DNA from: Desulfobulbaceae bacterium BRH_c16a
Lineage (GTDB): Bacteria > Desulfobacterota > Desulfobulbia > Desulfobulbales > Desulfocapsaceae
Length of the DNA stretch: 64,000 nt
Direction of reading: 5' to 3'
NCBI GenBank assembly: GCA_000961725.1
Contig: LADS01000013.1
Span: forward strand, 1-64,000
Below, one piece after another: positions 28,461-35,779 of the stretch (its first letter is position 1; every line of letters starts with the position of its first letter). The notes below the pieces were generated by a model that saw only the letters and a list, made by a program, of their open reading frames with translations, had not been told where the DNA came from and did not search any database. The position numbers and the translations under genes are program-made.

Positions 28461-28661
28461 ATGGCCAACAAAAGAAGAGTGCCGCGTCCTGCCAAGGCTG
28501 CAGCCAAAATGGTGTTGATCAGGGTCTGGCTGAAGGTGTTGTCGCTTTTACCGGGTGCTTTGTCGGTGGGTCTTGTTGCCGGCATGGTGGTGATGTTCGT
28601 CCTGGTACTGGCGGATGTGGCCTGTATGGATGCCGGGAATGTTGTGGCGGTGGCGGAATGA
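28461..28661 (+). CDS. Small membrane protein
   Basis: 66 residues: a basic N-terminus (MANKRRVPRPAKAAAK) and one or two hydrophobic helices (LPGALSVGLVAGMVVMFVLV). AGGAAAGG lies upstream and the stop overlaps the next ATG (ATGA). It may be a holin-like or superinfection-related protein; the sequence alone does not tell. Confidence 0.5.
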   Translation: MANKRRVPRPAKAAAKMVLIRVWLKVLSLLPGALSVGLVAGMVVMFVLVLADVACMDAGNVVAVAE

Positions 28662-29461
28662 TCACGGTCACTGTCCCCACCGGCGCTGCTATCAGATATC
28701 TCAGCAACTGTGAGAAAGAGATCACCCGATCACTGGAAACCGCCATCGACAATACCGCCTTCGATATCCGTAAGGAAGTGATCGATGAAATGAATAGGGT
28801 GTTCGATAGGCCGACTCCATACACCACTAAGCAAATCTGGGTAACCAAAACCCGCAACCACAACATGCAGGCCTCTGTCTGGTTCAAAGATCCTGAGCGG
28901 ATGGACGATCATTATCTCCTTCCCCAGGTGGAGGGCACAGAGCGGAAGCTGAAGGGGTTTGAGCGGTCGATGTGGAATACCAAGTTTACCCCCGGCAAAG
29001 GCGTGAAGCTTGATAAGCACGGCAATATCAGCAGAGGGACACTGGTCCAGATCAAGAGCGTCCTGGGCCGGGCAGAGCTGACATCAGGGTACCAGGCCAA
29101 TCTCACGGTGAAAAGCGCTAAGCGCAACATCAAGCAGCGTGACTATGTGTACCTGCCCAATGGGTCAAGCAAGGGTGCATTGCCGCCTGGTATCTATCAG
29201 CGCATCGCGCAGAAGTTTCAAGGCCTCAATAGTGCCAAATTCAGGCGCAGCCAATCACAGTTCGGAACATACCAGCGAGGCAAGACCCGAGGCCGTATCT
29301 CTCAGATCATCCGTGCCCGAGGCCTGCGCCCTATCCTGCTCGTCGGCAAGCAGCACGAGCAAGTCAAACCCCTGCTCAAGTTCTACGAGGTGGCCAGGCG
29401 CGTCTATGACAAGGAGTTCAATAAGCACTTCCTCGCCGAGCTGAAGAAGAGGTTGCCATGA
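28658..29461 (+). CDS. Phage protein of unknown function, possibly minor-virion-like
   Basis: 267 residues from ATG 28658, which overlaps the previous stop. A longer upstream reading would run through two other genes and is rejected. The N-terminal part is helical with TPYTTKQIWVTKTRNHNMQA, and the Lys/Arg-rich middle is like phage capsid or tail-completion proteins (weak impression). Its place among early genes is unusual for a virion protein. Confidence 0.55.
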   Translation: MITVTVPTGAAIRYLSNCEKEITRSLETAIDNTAFDIRKEVIDEMNRVFDRPTPYTTKQIWVTKTRNHNMQASVWFKDPERMDDHYLLPQVEGTERKLKGFERSMWNTKFTPGKGVKLDKHGNISRGTLVQIKSVLGRAELTSGYQANLTVKSAKRNIKQRDYVYLPNGSSKGALPPGIYQRIAQKFQGLNSAKFRRSQSQFGTYQRGKTRGRISQIIRARGLRPILLVGKQHEQVKPLLKFYEVARRVYDKEFNKHFLAELKKRLP

Positions 29462-29677
29462 TCCCCCTTCTCCCCCCTGCGGCAATAGCGGCGCAGCCAG
29501 GATATGCATCAAGGAGAGGCCGACTGCAGCCTGCAGGCCTGCACCTTTTACGGGTCCTCCCAGAGCCTCAGAACTGCGGGTGTTTCGCGCCCCGATGTGT
29601 GGGTCCATTTGAAAAATTTTGGTTTGGTGTAATAATGAAACTTTTCCGTAATTACAGCCTGTTGTCAAAGAATTGAC

Positions 29678-31318
29678 ATGAGTGACGAACTGCAAAAACA
29701 GGCTGAGGCGCCGGCGCCGGAGGATGAGCGCGATATTGCCAAGGCGGTTGAGGAGCGCGCGGCCGAGCTGCTGCAAGACGAAGAGCGGAAGCCGCTCGAT
29801 CCTCAATTTGTCAAAGAGTGCCTCGAAGGCAACGAACGGGGTGACGGCTGCATGGCGGCGAGTTTGTTCCGCGACCGCTTTCTTCTGAATGTCACCTATC
29901 AAAAATATCCGGACTGGTACGCCTGGCGCGGCAACGTCTGGGAACGTGACGATTTCAAGGAGTCGCATAAGGCCGTCGAAGAGTGTGCGCTTGAGTATGC
30001 CCGTCAGTCGATGGCACTTACCCAGGAGATCAAGGAAAAAAGAATTGAAAAGGACGGTGATGACGGCTGGAAGGTCACCCTCCGAGACAATTACCTCTCC
30101 CGGGTCAAGCGTCTCCGTTCGGAAAACGGCATAAAAAAGGCTTTAGCCATGGCCGCAATCGTGGATTCGGCGGCCATGGCCTGTCGGGAGAGTGATTTCA
30201 ACCAGCAGCCCTGGCTGCTTCCGGTGACAAACGGGGTGATAGATCTCCGCACCGGAGCGCTCACCTCCGGTGTTCCTTCCGACCGCATGACCAAGGCGCT
30301 GCCTATCGAGTACGATCCGCACGCCGAATATGGGCCATGGATTGATTTTGTCAAGGAGGTGTCGGGGTCGGAAGAAATGGAGCGGTTTCAACGCCGCTCA
30401 TTCGGCTGCGGCGCCACAGGATTTTCTCATGAGCAGTATATCTGGGTCTATATCGGCCCTGGTCGGAACGGTAAGGGCCTGCTTTTCAATCTCATAGCCG
30501 ACGTGCTTGGTCCGTATTACCACGAGATCAGCCGGGCGATGATCCTCGAGCAAAAAAACGAGCCGTCGGCGAACGCAGCCTCAGAGCACAAATACTCCTT
30601 GCTAAATAAACGAATCATCGTTGCCGCCGAGACCAACAAAGGCCAGAAGATCGACGCCGCAGCACTAAAATCTCTTACCGGCCAGAACCGCATTGTCTGC
30701 CGGCCAAATTTTTCCTCAGAAATCATCTTCGAGCCGACGCACAGCACATTTTTACAGACCAACAACATGCCGTTCGGCCTCACCAAGGAGTTTTCATTGA
30801 TCGAGCGGCTACTGATCATCGATTTTCCCTTTATGTACGTCGACGATCCTGAAGAAAAGAAGCGCAAATTCCCGGTTCTGGCCGATAAATTCCGCAAAAA
30901 AGACCCGAAACTATACGACAAACTCAGCCAGTACAAGCCTGGAATCCTCCGTTGGTTGGTCGAAGGGTGCCTCGAATGGCAGCAGATCGGCCTGGCGCCG
31001 CCGGCCCAGGTGCTCGAATGCGTCAATAAACTGGCCAATGATGAGGATTATGTCCAGAGATTTGTCGATTCCTGCCTCGATCATTGGCCTGGACCAGACG
31101 ATCATCAGCTGAAGACATCCTGTTCACAGATATATGACGTTTTCAAGTGGTGGTGGCAGGAAAACAGCGATCAGAGCGATAAGCACGTCCCGGCGATGAA
31201 GACCATCAACAAAGCCTTGCGGGACAAAGGCCATATTGTCGAGCCGTCAGGCGGCAAGACCTGGGTTTGGCGGATCACCGTCAAGCAGGATGTTGTCGAG
31301 AATATGCGGAAGGAATAG
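29678..31318 (+). CDS. SF3 helicase, P4 alpha/D5-like replication protein
   Basis: 546 residues. A D5-type N-terminal domain (WYAWRGNVWERDD... around 85-100) is followed by a helicase domain with Walker A IGPGRNGKGLLFNL (about 265), Walker B-like KRIIVAAETNKGQKIDAAAL, a sensor region (THSTFLQTNNMPF) and a D5 C-terminal winged-helix segment (QLKTSCSQIYDVFKWWWQEN). It unwinds DNA at the phage origin. The priming domain is on a separate protein (31601-32950), so helicase and primase are split by the candidate origin. The ATG has only a weak SD. Confidence 0.9.
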   Translation: MSDELQKQAEAPAPEDERDIAKAVEERAAELLQDEERKPLDPQFVKECLEGNERGDGCMAASLFRDRFLLNVTYQKYPDWYAWRGNVWERDDFKESHKAVEECALEYARQSMALTQEIKEKRIEKDGDDGWKVTLRDNYLSRVKRLRSENGIKKALAMAAIVDSAAMACRESDFNQQPWLLPVTNGVIDLRTGALTSGVPSDRMTKALPIEYDPHAEYGPWIDFVKEVSGSEEMERFQRRSFGCGATGFSHEQYIWVYIGPGRNGKGLLFNLIADVLGPYYHEISRAMILEQKNEPSANAASEHKYSLLNKRIIVAAETNKGQKIDAAALKSLTGQNRIVCRPNFSSEIIFEPTHSTFLQTNNMPFGLTKEFSLIERLLIIDFPFMYVDDPEEKKRKFPVLADKFRKKDPKLYDKLSQYKPGILRWLVEGCLEWQQIGLAPPAQVLECVNKLANDEDYVQRFVDSCLDHWPGPDDHQLKTSCSQIYDVFKWWWQENSDQSDKHVPAMKTINKALRDKGHIVEPSGGKTWVWRITVKQDVVENMRKE

Positions 31319-31600
31319 CCATAATGAAAAAGGCAACTCATTTACTCATATTCAACACTCAGCCAACTAATAGACGCAACATATCGTTATTGAACACAAA
31401 AAAAATATTTTATGAGCAAATGAGTAGAAATCCGCGCGTAACGCGAAAGCAAAAACCACTACAGCTTTTTCTTTTTCACGTCACACGTATTCTTTACTCA
31501 TTTACTCATAATATTATAATAATATAAATAATATTAAATAGTTAAATACATTAGTTGGTTGAGTGTTAGTTATGAGTAAATTACTTGGAGGTTTTCCTGA
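31319..31600. other. Candidate phage replication origin
   Basis: A 280-bp AT-rich, non-coding stretch between helicase and primase genes. A long imperfect inverted repeat (31336-31371 and 31550-31581; shared core ATTAGTTGG-TGAGTGTT) flanks runs of AATAT. TTTACTCAT iterons occur at 31341 and twice near 31492-31508, with inverted copies near 31420 and 31573. Iterons plus AT-rich DNA next to replication genes resemble the ori/crr organisation of P4-type phages. Confidence 0.6.
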
Positions 31601-32950
31601 ATGCAAAACATCATCTTGAACATAGCAGAAAGCCACAAGCTGAAAAAAAACGGCGGGCGCTGGATCGGCGCGTGTCCGGAGTGCGGCGGGTCAAGTACGT
31701 CCGACCGCTTCCGGCTTTACGCTGACGGCGGTTTCCGCTGTTTTTCCTGTTCGTTCAAGGGTGACATCATCACCTGGCTGCGCAAGCGTGAAGGGAAAAG
31801 CTGCCCTGACGCTCACGAGGCCGCGGGGATTCCCTGCCGTGCCGACAGTTGCCAGGTGCGCGGAACGTGTCGTTTTGGCGATGGTTCGGGAAAGCGGACT
31901 GTCCGTGGGCCACGCTCGGTCACGCCGATCGCACCGCAGGCGTCTGCAGCTCTGCCGCTGACCGTCGTCAAGAGTCCGCAGGCATTGTGGCGGGAATGGG
32001 CCGAGAGCCTTGCCGAAAAGGCGATGCCGGCACTGTGCAATAACTCTGAGGCAATGGCATGGCTGGCAAAACGCGGAATACCTGCCGAGGCTGTTGACCG
32101 GTTCGGGCTGGGCTGGCTTGGCCATGACCGCAAGGTCAAGCGAAGAGATATCGGCCTGCAGCCGAACCGAGAAGGCAAGGAAGACTTGTGGGTACCGGGC
32201 GGCCTGGTGATACCGATCTGGGACGATAACCGCATCCACCGCATCAGGATCCGCCGCACCGACGAGGCCCGCAGCCGATTCCTGCCGTCACTCAAATACG
32301 TGTGGGTGGAAGGATCAGGCACAGAACCTCTGGTCTTTCGGCCGGCCGGAAAGATTCGCGGCGCGGTCATCGTCGAAGCAGAGCTTGATGCATGCGCCAT
32401 CGCCGCCGCCCATGATCAGGTGATGGTCATCGCCCTGGGGACAGTCGGCGCTGGTCTGCCGGCAGGCCTTCGGGCGGAAGTTGCAGGCCTGCCGGTTATC
32501 CTCGTCGCTCTCGACGCGGATCCAGACATCAACGGCAAACCCGGCAGCGGTGCCGGACCTGCAGCCGTCAAGAAATGGCTCGCTGCCTTCCGTCAGGCCC
32601 GTTTCTGGCCCGTTCCCTCCGGCAAGGATCCTGGCCATTATGCCGAACTCGGCGGCAACCTTCGTTCCTGGGTCAATATCGGCCTTGCTCCCGATATTTC
32701 CGCGTCGAAAAATGAGCTGCCTTTGTCGCCTGTGCGTCTCACGGTGGGGGAAGGGGGAAAAGAGAAAATTGAACCGCAACAGCCTGAGGTTGAAGGGGTG
32801 CCTGGGCTGAAGTGGTGCCGTATCTGTTTCGGCAACAAGTTTTTGCACGGCGATGCCGGCGGATATTTCTGTGTCAATTGCGTGCCGTATGACAAGCCCG
32901 GGCGGGTGGTTCTGGCGACCGTTCCGATCGGGGAAAATGTGGTTGATTAA
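31601..32950 (+). CDS. DnaG-like primase (zinc finger plus Toprim)
   Basis: 449 residues. CHC2-type zinc finger at the N-terminus (CPECGG near 25, FRCFSCSFKGD near 46). The middle domain is followed by a Toprim-like fold with AVIVEAELDACAIAAAHDQV and LVALDADPDINGK. A second cysteine pair set lies at the C-terminus (WCRICFGNKF, FCVNCVPYD). It synthesises primers for phage replication together with the SF3 helicase. GGAGG lies upstream of the ATG. Confidence 0.88.
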   Translation: MQNIILNIAESHKLKKNGGRWIGACPECGGSSTSDRFRLYADGGFRCFSCSFKGDIITWLRKREGKSCPDAHEAAGIPCRADSCQVRGTCRFGDGSGKRTVRGPRSVTPIAPQASAALPLTVVKSPQALWREWAESLAEKAMPALCNNSEAMAWLAKRGIPAEAVDRFGLGWLGHDRKVKRRDIGLQPNREGKEDLWVPGGLVIPIWDDNRIHRIRIRRTDEARSRFLPSLKYVWVEGSGTEPLVFRPAGKIRGAVIVEAELDACAIAAAHDQVMVIALGTVGAGLPAGLRAEVAGLPVILVALDADPDINGKPGSGAGPAAVKKWLAAFRQARFWPVPSGKDPGHYAELGGNLRSWVNIGLAPDISASKNELPLSPVRLTVGEGGKEKIEPQQPEVEGVPGLKWCRICFGNKFLHGDAGGYFCVNCVPYDKPGRVVLATVPIGENVVD

Positions 32951-32994
32951 GTGGCGGACTATGTCCGCAAGGTAAGGAAAAAAGCAATGATTAA

Positions 32995-33043
32995 GACATT
33001 TGTTCTAAGAATATTGACAGGCGTCGGCCTGTTCGGGTATGCT
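32995..33043 (+). promoter_or_regulatory. Promoter of RNA/antirepressor module 1
   Basis: -35 TTGACA (33014-33019), 18-bp spacer, -10 TATGCT (33038-33043). An octamer GACATTTG lies at 32995-33002, whose reverse complement CAAATGTC occurs twice at the promoter of module 2; it may be a shared operator. Confidence 0.8.
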
Positions 33044-33048
33044 TTTCT

Positions 33049-33290
33049 GGTCACGGCAAAATCCGTGACCGGGTTTGACATCCCGATTCGAAGGCGGACA
33101 CACCGCCACCACTGTTTTTCTGGCGGTTTTTTTGTGTCCGTTGCATGGCGCAGCTCCTTTTTTGGGCGGGCCATGCGGGGAGCCGCAAGGCTCGCCGGCC
33201 CTTCGACCGGTATGTCAACCCGCATGGTTCCGCCCTTTTTGCGTTTGACATCGCAGGGGCGGGAGATTTTCCAAATCTCTTTCGAAGGAG
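33049..33290 (+). ncRNA. P4/P1-type antisense immunity RNA leader, copy 1
   Basis: In order: hairpin GGTCACGG/CCGTGACC (33049-33070); hairpin CGGG-TTTGACAT-CCCG (33070-33085); GGCGG/CCGCC anti-terminator (33093-33107) that competes with terminator CCGCCA/TGGCGG plus seven T (33103-33133); a long stem GGGCGG-CCATGCGGG against CCCGCATGG-CCGCCC (33164-33235); ATGTCAA (33212-33218) next to it, complementary to the displayed loop; and hairpin TGCG-TTTGACAT-CGCA (33240-33255) just before the antirepressor SD. The arrangement equals seqA-seqB-seqC of P4 immunity. Confidence 0.75.
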
Positions 33291-33297
33291 CGTGCGC

Positions 33298-34071
33298 ATG
33301 AGCGACAATTCCAGTGTTATTCCCTTCTGTTTTGATTCCCAGTCTGTCCGTGTCATCGAGAAAGATGGCGAGCCGTGGTTTGTGGCTAAGGATATCTGCG
33401 ATATTTTAGACCTGAACAATGTTGGCGAGGCATTGAGGCCTTTAGACGAGGATGAGCTGACATCAGAATTTCTGATGTCAGGTGGCCAGAGACGTGAGAT
33501 GAAGCTTATCTCCGAATCCGGTCTTTACACCCTCATCATCCGTTCCAACAAACCTCAGGCCAAACCCTTCCGTCGATGGGTAACCAAGGAAGTCCTCCCC
33601 GCGATCCGCAAGACCGGCGGCTACAACCTGAGGGATTCCAAAACCGTAAAGGTCAGCCACACCCACCTGCGCGGCAGCATGGCCCCCGGCGGTCTCGATA
33701 TCCGCTACACCATGGACCTTACCAAGATGGTCATGAAGCCAAGTCGGACCGGTATCGAGCTGCTAGAGCGTTTGACCGGCATCCCCCTGGTCGATGTACT
33801 GCCTGAATCCGGCGATGAAGGCGATGATGTCGCACGCTTTGCCGACGAATGTCTCGTGATGATCCCGGACACCGGCACATCCAGCCGGGTTTTGCTCGCC
33901 GACGTTTACCAGCGCTTCCTGCTCTGGCACCGGGAGAGCTTCGGCCGCGCGAGCCTGCATTCCCTTAAATGGCTGGCATCGCGGCTGCGGGATATGGGCC
34001 TGACGGTACAGGCCAGCGGCGGCCGTACCTGGATATTCGGCCTCCGCCTGGTTGGGGAGGTGAGATCATGA
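33298..34071 (+). CDS. BRO-N antirepressor 1
   Basis: 257 residues from ATG 33298 (GAAGGAG upstream). The N-terminal BRO domain (WFVAKDICDILDLNNVGEAL, then LISESGLYTLIIRSNKPQAK and RRWVTKEVLPAIRKTGGY) is typical of phage antirepressors. The C-terminal domain ends WIFGLRLVGEVRS. It would antagonise the CI-type repressor, which lacks a cleavage motif. Expression is probably held off by the RNA leader. Its stop overlaps the partner gene (ATGA). Paralogue at 39602-40489. Confidence 0.88.
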   Translation: MSDNSSVIPFCFDSQSVRVIEKDGEPWFVAKDICDILDLNNVGEALRPLDEDELTSEFLMSGGQRREMKLISESGLYTLIIRSNKPQAKPFRRWVTKEVLPAIRKTGGYNLRDSKTVKVSHTHLRGSMAPGGLDIRYTMDLTKMVMKPSRTGIELLERLTGIPLVDVLPESGDEGDDVARFADECLVMIPDTGTSSRVLLADVYQRFLLWHRESFGRASLHSLKWLASRLRDMGLTVQASGGRTWIFGLRLVGEVRS

Positions 34072-34367
34072 ACAGCGTGCAACTGCCGATCGCCCCGAAC
34101 CTCCTGGCCGACGAAATAACCCAGGTCCGCAACCTGACCGCTTATCTGCAGGCAGACTTCCGCTCCTGGGAGAAGGGCGAGACGGACAAATACCGGATCA
34201 TGACCGATCTCTTTCTCACCGAGCATTACCTTGCCCGGTATCTCCAGATCTTAGAATCAGCCGCGGTGGACCAGCAAAAGCCGGAACCACAGCCCGAGCC
34301 CCGCCGCAACAACATCTATCTGCTGCCGACCTCCGGCGGCAAAAACCGACAAGTGAGGACGATATGA
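34068..34367 (+). CDS. Small partner of antirepressor 1
   Basis: 99 residues, helical, then Pro/Glu-rich tail. The segment DFRSWEKGETDKYRIMTDLF matches in pattern DFATLERNESADRFRMLATL of the gene after antirepressor 2, so the two are paralogues. Coupled by ATGA to the antirepressor. Function unknown; possibly a cofactor or regulator of the antirepressor. Confidence 0.65.
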   Translation: MNSVQLPIAPNLLADEITQVRNLTAYLQADFRSWEKGETDKYRIMTDLFLTEHYLARYLQILESAAVDQQKPEPQPEPRRNNIYLLPTSGGKNRQVRTI

Positions 34368-34582
34368 TTGAAAGCACAATCACCTGGCACGAAATCACCG
34401 ATATACCCGACACCATTCCCGATGCCGAAGCCCAGGTGCTGGTCTATGACGGCTATCTCGATGACGTGGTAACGGCGCGGCTCGCCTATGATTCGGAGGA
34501 TGCCGGGCAATGGCTCGACCTGAATGACAATCCGCTGCCGGATCCTCAGTTCTGGGCAGAGATACCGTTTCCGAAGAACTAA
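34364..34582 (+). CDS. DUF551-like protein
   Basis: 72 residues. ITWHEITDIPDTIPDAEAQV and the aromatic end DPQFWAEIPFPKN resemble the DUF551 family common in phages (W...P.PE..V.V pattern). Overlaps the previous stop (ATGA). Function unknown. Confidence 0.65.
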   Translation: MIESTITWHEITDIPDTIPDAEAQVLVYDGYLDDVVTARLAYDSEDAGQWLDLNDNPLPDPQFWAEIPFPKN

Positions 34583-34626
34583 GAAAAGTGGCGGCCGCCG
34601 GCCGCAAGTGCAAAGGAGGGAAAAAC

Positions 34627-34824
34627 ATGGAAGAGCCAATTTTCAAAATGCGCCGCGTCGGCCTGGTCGGCGGCCGGCCGGTGGATTCGCAGTACATGAT
34701 GCGCATCAACGCCCGAGCGGAGCGGCTCGAAGCTGCCTGTTCTCCATCTGCGGCCGGGAAAAAAGCGGATCCCGTTTCTTCATCCGGAGCGGTGCAACTT
34801 AAGATGTTTGCCAAAGAGAAATAG
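34627..34824 (+). CDS. Hypothetical small phage protein
   Basis: 65 residues from ATG 34627, chosen for the strong AAAGGAGG just upstream. Basic N-terminus (FKMRRVGLVGGRPVDSQYMM) and a C-terminal FAKEK. No family recognised. It ends two bases before the small terminase gene. Confidence 0.55.
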   Translation: MEEPIFKMRRVGLVGGRPVDSQYMMRINARAERLEAACSPSAAGKKADPVSSSGAVQLKMFAKEK

Positions 34825-34826
34825 CC

Positions 34827-35366
34827 ATGGATACCCCCGCAGCCGAACGCTTCGTCAACCGCAAGCAAGCCCTTAACTGGCTGGCCGCCCAGGGCTATAA
34901 GATTAGCCAGGGGAAGTTTTACCAGGACTGCGCCGCCGGCTTTCCCGAGCTGCACCGGGACGGCTCGATCAGCCGGTTTCAGGTGATGCAGTACGGCCAG
35001 CAGCTCGATGTTTCCGCCCGGTCGGTGGCCCCTGATGCCTCCCGGGAGAATGAGGCACGGAAGGCCAAGGCCGATGCGGATATGGCCGAGATGAAGGCGG
35101 AGCGGATGAGGCGGGATGAGGATGCCGAGTGGCTTCATGCCGATCAGGCCTGGGCGGCGATAGCCGGTATCCTCGGGACGCTCCGCGATTGTATCCGCCA
35201 CCACTTCCATGCTGGGCAAAACGACCTGGTGCAGGTGGCCGGCGGGGATATGAACCGTAACTCCGAGGTCTTTGAGTTCTGCGACGATATCGTTAATAAG
35301 GCTTTTAATGAGGTGGCTGGGGAATCGATCAATGTCACTTTTGAAAAGGGAGGGAAAAATGAGTAG
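34827..35366 (+). CDS. terS: Terminase small subunit (Nu1/DUF1441-like)
   Basis: 179 residues. An N-terminal winged-helix-like segment (NRKQALNWLAAQGYKISQGK with FYQDCAAGFPELHRDGSISR) recognises the packaging site in lambda Nu1. The charged coiled coil (ARKAKADADMAEMKAERMRR) and C-terminal domain bind the large subunit. It directs DNA packaging with the GpA-type terminase two genes on. The stop lies inside the next gene. Confidence 0.82.
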   Translation: MDTPAAERFVNRKQALNWLAAQGYKISQGKFYQDCAAGFPELHRDGSISRFQVMQYGQQLDVSARSVAPDASRENEARKAKADADMAEMKAERMRRDEDAEWLHADQAWAAIAGILGTLRDCIRHHFHAGQNDLVQVAGGDMNRNSEVFEFCDDIVNKAFNEVAGESINVTFEKGGKNE

Positions 35367-35772
35367 ACCGAAAGTAGTGGTTCTCTGTGGATCAAGCAGA
35401 TTTGTCCAGATTATGGCCGTTGCCGCCTGGCTGGTAGAGAAAGAAGAAAAGGCTATAACAATGGGGCTGCATCTTCTCCCCCTCTGGTACCGATCGCCAT
35501 CTGGCGAGCTGCCGTCGCACCATTTGGCGGAACATGAAGGATGCGCCAATGAAATGGATACATTGCACCTGCGAAAAATAGATTTAGCTGACGAAATATT
35601 CGTCATCAATTGGCAGCAATATATCGGCAGCAGTACCCGGAATGAAATCTTATATGCCATAGGGCTGGGAAAGAAGGTTCGCTATCTCGATAACGATCCC
35701 CTTGGATTACAGGTTGGGGAAATGGTCATGGCGGCGATGGCAAGAGAATCGGCAGAGGAAGACAAGGCATAG
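35359..35772 (+). CDS. Nucleoside 2-deoxyribosyltransferase-like/DUF4406 protein
   Basis: 137 residues from ATG 35359 (GGGAGG upstream). The Rossmann-like start (PKVVVLCGSSRFVQIMAVAA), the LADEIFVINWQQYIGSSTRN motif and the GLGKKVRYLDND ending are typical of the DUF4406/deoxyribosyltransferase-like fold. It may act on nucleotides or NAD-type molecules; activity not shown. It lies between the two terminase genes and overlaps the small one by eight bases. Confidence 0.7.
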   Translation: MSRPKVVVLCGSSRFVQIMAVAAWLVEKEEKAITMGLHLLPLWYRSPSGELPSHHLAEHEGCANEMDTLHLRKIDLADEIFVINWQQYIGSSTRNEILYAIGLGKKVRYLDNDPLGLQVGEMVMAAMARESAEEDKA

Positions 35773-35779
35773 GCTCCCC

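Noticed and set aside
28163..28657. 5' extension of the gene at 28658
   Set aside because: It would overlap two better supported genes in other frames and is rich in Cys and Gly, atypical of phage proteins. ATG 28658 with ATGA coupling is preferred.
29458..29676. 72-codon frame between phage genes
   Set aside because: It overlaps the previous stop, but the peptide is Pro/Cys-rich with no domain, and the region may be only a leader for the helicase gene.
29673..29679. TTGACAT over the helicase start codon, matching antisense ATGTCAA of leader 1
   Set aside because: Tempting as a second antisense target, as in P4 immunity, but a 7-mer is expected several times in 64 kb by chance and no loop hairpin frames it.
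32951..33301. 116-codon GTG frame over leader 1
   Set aside because: It runs through the promoter, terminator and RNA stems. The sequence is explained by RNA structure and the frame is not conserved in leader 2.
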